Source of the DNA: Ascarosepion bandense
Lineage: Eukaryota > Mollusca > Cephalopoda > Sepiida > Sepiidae
DNA length: 64,000 nt
Reading direction: 5' to 3'
NCBI GenBank assembly: GCA_037127315.1
Contig: JBBBDQ010000310.1
Location: forward strand, 4,167,001 to 4,231,000
Shown here piece by piece: positions 58,576 through 64,000 of the stretch. The notes under the pieces are model-generated. The model searched no databases. It was not told the DNA's origin and saw only the letters and a program-made list of their open reading frames with translations. Position 1 is the stretch's first letter, and each line of letters opens with the position of its first letter. Made by a program: the position numbers and the translations under genes.

Positions 58576-59605
58576 TAGCATCATAGCCCGGCGTTGCCTG
58601 TGCAACTCAGAACATTTTAGTAGTAGGACTTGGTTATATAAAAAAGTAATTATATAAAAAATTGTTGTTTCAAAATTGTTAAAAAGATTTCATTAAAAAA
58701 ATCTATTTTTCTTTGTTTTGTGTCAATGTGATTTGATGTTTTGTGTGACATTGTAAACAACATTGCGTTTGTTTTTGTTTCAAAATTATGAGGGAAAATT
58801 TTTACTTTTTTTGTTGACTAAATGAATTTAACATAAAAATAAAAATTATTTATTTTGTTTTACTGAAATTAGAAATATAAAAACTATTACGCTCTCAGTT
58901 CAGAAATTTTCGAAGAATATTTAGAAATGTAGAAATATAAAAACTATTACACTCTCAGTTCAGAAATTTTCAAAAAATATTTAAAAATGTAGACATTTAA
59001 TTTTAAAGGAAAATTACAAACAGCTGATTTCCTGCATAAAATATTTAGCAAAAAAAAAAAGCTTTATTTTTTTAAATTTTATTTTCTGAAGTATGAAATA
59101 TTAAATCTGAAAAAAAAAAAAAGACTTAAATAATTAAATTAACCATTGGCACTTTTTTTTTTTTTTTTACGTATTTTGTTTGAAAAAACACTTTTTAAAA
59201 ATTTTTAAAAAATATTTTTTGTTTCAAAATTATGGGGAAAAATATTCACATTTTTCTGTTGACCAAATGAATTTTAAAACATCAGAATAAAAATTAAATA
59301 TAAAGGCTTTTTTTGTTTTTAATACAAAAATATTTTAGTTGCATTTGACAAGTGTGATTTGATTTCTGTGACGTAATTTAGCAACCATCTTAGATCTTAG
59401 ATGTTTTACAGAGCAAATGTAAACAATGGTCCAATTGGTCAAAAAGTGCAAAAGGGAAAATTGCTGAACTTAAACTCAAAAAGTATGTGTCAACCTGGCT
59501 TCCTTGTAGATATGTGTCCCTAGAAAGTTTGAATGGTGTAGCTTAAAAAATGTAGGTGTGCATAGGGAACAGTCGCACACAGACTCACAGATTGCTTTTT
59601 ATATA
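58576..59605 (+). repeat. Unclassified repeat, copy 2 (about 1030 bp), abutting copy 1
   Basis: Starts tagcatcatagcccggcgtt directly after the end of copy 1 and ends with the same 'cagactcacagattgc' and a TA tail. It carries about 200 extra bases after position 58630, which resemble the copy's own later part. It also has a 60-bp internal tandem duplication (58870-58929 and 58930-58989). Confidence 0.8.
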
Positions 59606-59657
59606 TATAGATATATATGTATATAGTGTATTTAGGCAGAAATTCTTCTATTATGGA

Positions 59658-59798
59658 AATTTCATTAAAAATGACAGACAAGATGCTATGGTTAAATTTT
59701 TATATAATTTCTGTTCTGAAAAGAAAAAAATTACAAGATCACATGAAAAATTATATAAAAACTTAACCATAGCACCTTGTCTGTCATTTTTAATGAAA
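59658..59798. repeat. Inverted repeat hairpin beside the array
   Basis: The left arm 59658-59710 and right arm 59748-59798 are reverse complements with about two mismatches (attaaaaatgacagacaaga against its complement tcatttttaat at the far end). The loop is about 37 bases. An open frame across it is a by-product. Confidence 0.9.
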
Positions 59799-62700
59799 CT
59801 TGCATATACACTGATTATACAACTCTCTCATAAGCTAACTTGCCATCTATTGTTTTGTGCAATCATATACATATTGAACAACACATCACATCAAACCGCA
59901 TTATGGCTGTTAATATAAGAAAATATTTCTATATAATACTAAATTATTATTTAGCATTTATTGTAAAGAAAGGCACCAAATACTTGAAGCCATTTTTATA
60001 GAAAAGAAAATATTCATATTAAACATAATATCTTTCACCATTAGGGAATGCATTTGAAGATGGATTTGAATTTTTTTTTAAATCTATCTTCTCCCTTTTC
60101 TGTCAATTTTTTTTTCCCCCAAATTTAAATGAATATCTCTAATATAGAGTTGCAAGCCATTCTACATATTATACCACTTGTATTTATTAAACATATATAT
60201 AAATTATAGCATTCCTAAAAGAGAAAGGTCAGGACAAAGCTAATAAAATCCCTTCCCTACTGTAACTGATAATATTTGTTTCTGATAATGGTTAGAGAAT
60301 GTCAAAGGATTTGAAAATATCATGAATTTCTGACAGTTTCTCTACATATTTGATTTGGGGTTACACCAGTTTATATACAAATTGTTAAAATGTAATAAAA
60401 AAATTAAACAGACAGAATTTGCTGGTTGATTTCAATAAAACATGTCTGTATATATGTATGTATATTCTATATATCAAATGATTTCAATCACACACCAAAG
60501 CACCAAACACAAAACAATCACCACTCTTTTATTTTCATATCTATCTCTCTTGTCTTGTGCACTGTGTAATTCAGCCTGTGTTTCTTTTTCATTGGTTTTC
60601 TTACTGCAAATCCAAATTTATCCAGTTTTCATGTTCCACATCTTCTGAGGAATTTCCAAACATATTTATGTGGGACTCTGCATTTGATCATGTATAGTAA
60701 GGAAATTAAAATATATATGTTTCTATGTAAGCACATGTTAGTGATTGTGCAGTATGTGTTGCAAATTCTTATTGATTTTCTAGTATGTCAGTGCACAAGT
60801 TTTAATGGATTTATATAAGTTTATATGTTTGCATGTGTGTACATGTAAATATGTATATACCTGTGATATAGATACAAGTAGATGCACAGAAACCAAAACA
60901 AAACCACAATGATCTACACTGATATATAAAAACACAAATCCATGTCATTCCACAATATCTATGCATTTTGTGATGTAAATACATCCACAACTGCACACCA
61001 AAACCTGCATATATTCACAGTAATACTTACATATTAAATGTATCCAAATATTTAGTGTATGTTAGTTTACATACACTCATTTATAACAGAGACACATTAA
61101 AAGGCAGTGAGCAATATCTTTGCATTTACACAGATAAGCATTTATTAAATGAGGCTTTATCAGTTATAGGCCACATTTTGTAGAGCATCAAATGGGGGAT
61201 CGAATTTACTACCAAGTCAGAGACATAGATCTCTCTCTTTATTTATATATATATATATATACATACACGCGCACACACACACACATATATATATATAATG
61301 CACTTTCTGTATATTTTCCTTTAAATACAATTTCTTGAATATTCAGCCTGGTAGAAAAAAAAATAAACAAAACGATGTTTGTATGATAGATAAACAGAGC
61401 ATCTATTCAAATACAAGTATCTGATCAAAATAATGTTTACGTAATAAAATCTATCAGATAAATAAATAAAAAGAAATATATAGATAGATAGATAGATAGA
61501 TAGACATGTGTGCATGTGTATGTATATATATATATATATACACGCATACAAATCCAGTTCCCCTACCAAAGTTGGCATCACCAAATTATTCTTGCTTTAA
61601 TATTTGTTCAAGAACCTACCAGAAGACTTTGTCTTAAATTAAATGTATATTGGTATTGCTGAAATGAAAACTTTGGTTCTTTTTTTTGTTTGTATTTTCT
61701 TTATTGTTGTTTGTTCTTTTCCCTCTTCTATGCTATCCTATTTTCAAATTTCTTTTCTCTTTTTCCTTCATTGTTTTAAATTTTCTCTTAATGCTAGCTT
61801 CAGCACATATAGATACCTTCACTAATTTTCAATACCTTGGTTTAAAATAAATTTTTATAAAAAGCATTCTTGAAGCTTTCATTTTTAGCTTTAATTGAAA
61901 GCTAATGAATTAAATTTACTATTTCCAGTAAGCAAAATACTCTAGCATATTTCAGATAGAAATTATATTGATTAGAATTGATTGGGGGTGGGGGATTTTT
62001 TCTAAAATAGCTGGTTAGCACCCTTTTTTAATTGTCTTTCATTGCAATGTAATTCTCAGTATTAAAAATCTTCCAAAATTTAAATATAATTTTCTGAAAC
62101 TTCATTTGAAGAATGTTAGCTGATTTAAAGTATAATTAATCTGATTTGAAAAAAATATTTACTTTAAGTTTAAAATAACAGAGAAATTAATTTTTAAAAC
62201 AAGCAGTAGCAGTGATTACATACTTGTCATAGCTCATCAATCACATAGTGCTGATAAAGGTGTTGACAGTTTTATTGCTGTTCTACAGAGACTTTATCTG
62301 TTAAAACATAATTTAAGAAAATGATGGGTGAGATTCTTTTTATATATAATTTTTAAGTCCTCAGTAATCTTAAAAATATTGAAAAATATTCTCCTAATCT
62401 AATTTTAGGAATGTTGACTTTAAATTTCTTATAGTCAATGCTCTTATTTTTTGATAATATTGTATATGGTTGACCATACTTTCAAAAATGTGCACATTAC
62501 GTCATATTTTATACATATAAGAAATTTCAAAATTATTTTAAAAATCTTGGTGAAATATAATTTGTATTAAACTTTTCAGTTTTTGGTTATTAAATATCGT
62601 TTTCACTTAATAGCAATGTCACCTAATCAGATGAAAGTAATAGAGAATTTTAAAAGATTTATATATTATAAATTATTATAATTGGGGTATTTGGAATTAG

Positions 62701-63489
62701 TTGTTACTTTCTGCTACAAAATAAAAACCAAGAAAATCATATTTAAAGTTTGTCAACTTTCAAAATGCCATAATTTATAATCTACTTGAGATAAACCATT
62801 AATTTTTTTTAAGGAAACTAAAATAATCTATTTTAACATACAATCACTTACACTTAACTGATTTTCACATACATGGTGGAAATTTATTATTCATCAAAAA
62901 AATATTAAGATTGTGATGAATATGAAATAAAATAACTCTCTTTTCTTCAATGTTTGCAAATTTGCAAGCCAGAGTGAAATCTATATTTTGACCAAAAGAA
63001 AAAAAGATTGGCTCCATTGCTGATGAAAAGACCAAAGCAAATTTTGTAAGCCTGTGTGAAATCTTTATAACCAATGAAAAGAGAGGGATTTACAAGCTCA
63101 CAAACTAAACTTTTAATGATCCGTATCATATATTTTGCTGCCCAAAAATAAGTTTGCATTCAGAGTTAGTCACGTGATTAAGTTGGTTACTTATTCACAT
63201 TTTTTGATCAGTCAGTGAGAGACAAGGAAGAAAAGAATGGTCAACACAGCCATGATGTAACAGAAATTTTAGGCCACACAAACACAACTGTCTCAGCAAC
63301 ACACATTCGCACTCCTTCACCTTCTCGCATGCTGTTTTCTTTATCTCTCCTTCTTTTTCACCAACTCACCATGCACAAAAGAAAGAAAGGAACAAAGACT
63401 TTACTACCACTCTGTTAATAAACTCAGTGAAACATAGTCTCATCTTCTGCACAAATCACATTCCACAGTTTACTCTTGCCTCCAACAAA
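59799..63489. other. AT-rich DNA with several microsatellites
   Basis: TA/CA compound run 61244-61298, GATA run 61480-61505 and TA run 61522-61540. Around 60440-61080 there are many tatgtatg-type words. From about 63180 the composition becomes less AT-rich just before the LINE. No gene or element is recognised. Confidence 0.5.
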
Positions 63490-64000
63490 AATCTGGTGTA
63501 GGCATCAAAGCTAACCTCGCAGCCGAGATTGAAAAAGACTTCCAATCCATATTAGACTGGGGTAAGAAATGGCTAGTAAATTTTAATGCTTCTAAAACAA
63601 AGCTACTCTCAATTAACCATCATCGACAGTCTCACCTACCTCCCATTAGCATGGACCAGGCTTGCCTCCCAGAGAGTAAAACACTACGCCTCCTTGGTCT
63701 CACACTTTCAGCGGACCTCAAATGGAATGACTATATCGAATCCATTGCTAAATCCGCTGCTATGAAAGTCGGTTCTCTGTGTAGGACCCGGAAGTTTTTT
63801 TTCCGTCTAAATCTATCCTGCACATTTACAAATCTACCATCCGCCCGTGCATTGAATACTGCTGCCATATCTGGTCGGGTGCCCCTGCTGTTCTCTTCGG
63901 GCTTCTCGATAAGGTTCAGAGGAGGGTCTGTAATGTGATAGATACCGACTTGGCAGACCGCCTGCAGTCTCTCTCCCACCGGCGCGACATGGCTTCCCTG
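63490..64000 (+). mobile_element. LINE-2 (CR1/Jockey-like) reverse transcriptase, cut by the window edge
   Basis: Blocks in order are 'EIEKDFQSILDWGKKWLVNFNASKTKLLS', LRLLGLTLSADLKWNDYI, AAMKVGSLCRTRKFF, then in a new frame after a run of eight T (63795-63802) SILHIYKSTIRPCIEYCCHI, 'WSGAPAVLFGLLDKVQRRVCNVIDTDLADRLQSLSHRRDMASL' in pieces to the window end. This is the region just after the catalytic palm. GC and CpG content are high and only one frameshift is visible, so it is the youngest LINE here. It begins near 63490 without the palm or endonuclease, as a 5'-truncated insertion would. Confidence 0.85.

Noticed and set aside
59556..59918. 120-codon plus-strand open frame
   Set aside because: It spans the end of the unclassified repeat, a TA run and both arms of a hairpin. 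Composition and structure explain it.

Overview
The window looks like AT-rich intergenic or intronic DNA from a cephalopod mollusc, most likely an octopus. The basis is the density of tRNA-derived SINEs with promoter boxes, together with several LINE and mariner lineages I associate with octopus genomes. This is recognition plus inference; I could not run a search. I see no bacterial-type gene organisation, no CRISPR array, no rRNA gene and no intact functional tRNA gene. No complete protein-coding gene is visible.

Layout. 0-10 kb: decayed LINE fragments, an inverted SINE-tail hairpin and a 1.6-kb purine-rich strand-biased tract. 10-22 kb: a nearly full-length dead mariner with terminal inverted repeats (11.0-12.2 kb), several SINEs, two RTE-like LINE fragments, an inverted LINE-tail pair (17.4-17.9 kb), a 250-bp mariner deletion derivative (19.4 kb) and a third mariner remnant (22.0 kb). 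22-36 kb: nested SINE/LINE mosaics, a long head-to-head SINE palindrome (29.27-29.76 kb) and a LINE fragment holding a perfect 267-bp tandem duplication (34.49-35.03 kb). 36-40.6 kb: very AT-rich DNA with no recognisable element. 40.6-50 kb: a Tigger-like scrap, a second dead mariner on the minus strand, a 40-bp minisatellite, SINEs, a LINE 3' end and another mariner remnant. 50.4-50.9 kb: a composite two-headed SINE bounded by a 14-bp target-site duplication.

The one stretch that looks genic is 53.6-54.5 kb. It is CpG-rich against a CpG-poor background. On the minus strand it holds a 20-codon open start followed by a consensus splice donor, consistent with a promoter, 5' UTR and first coding exon of a gene running leftward. 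If so, much of the window to its left would be intron or flank. To its right, 55.7-60 kb is rich in fold-back structures, plus two abutting copies of an unclassified repeat seeded in a TA microsatellite. At the right edge a comparatively young, GC-richer LINE reverse transcriptase starts and runs off the window.

The genes here are transposon relics and do not form a pathway. The recurring themes are LINE/SINE tail sharing, nested insertion with readable target-site duplications, and many inverted repeats that would form long dsRNA if transcribed.
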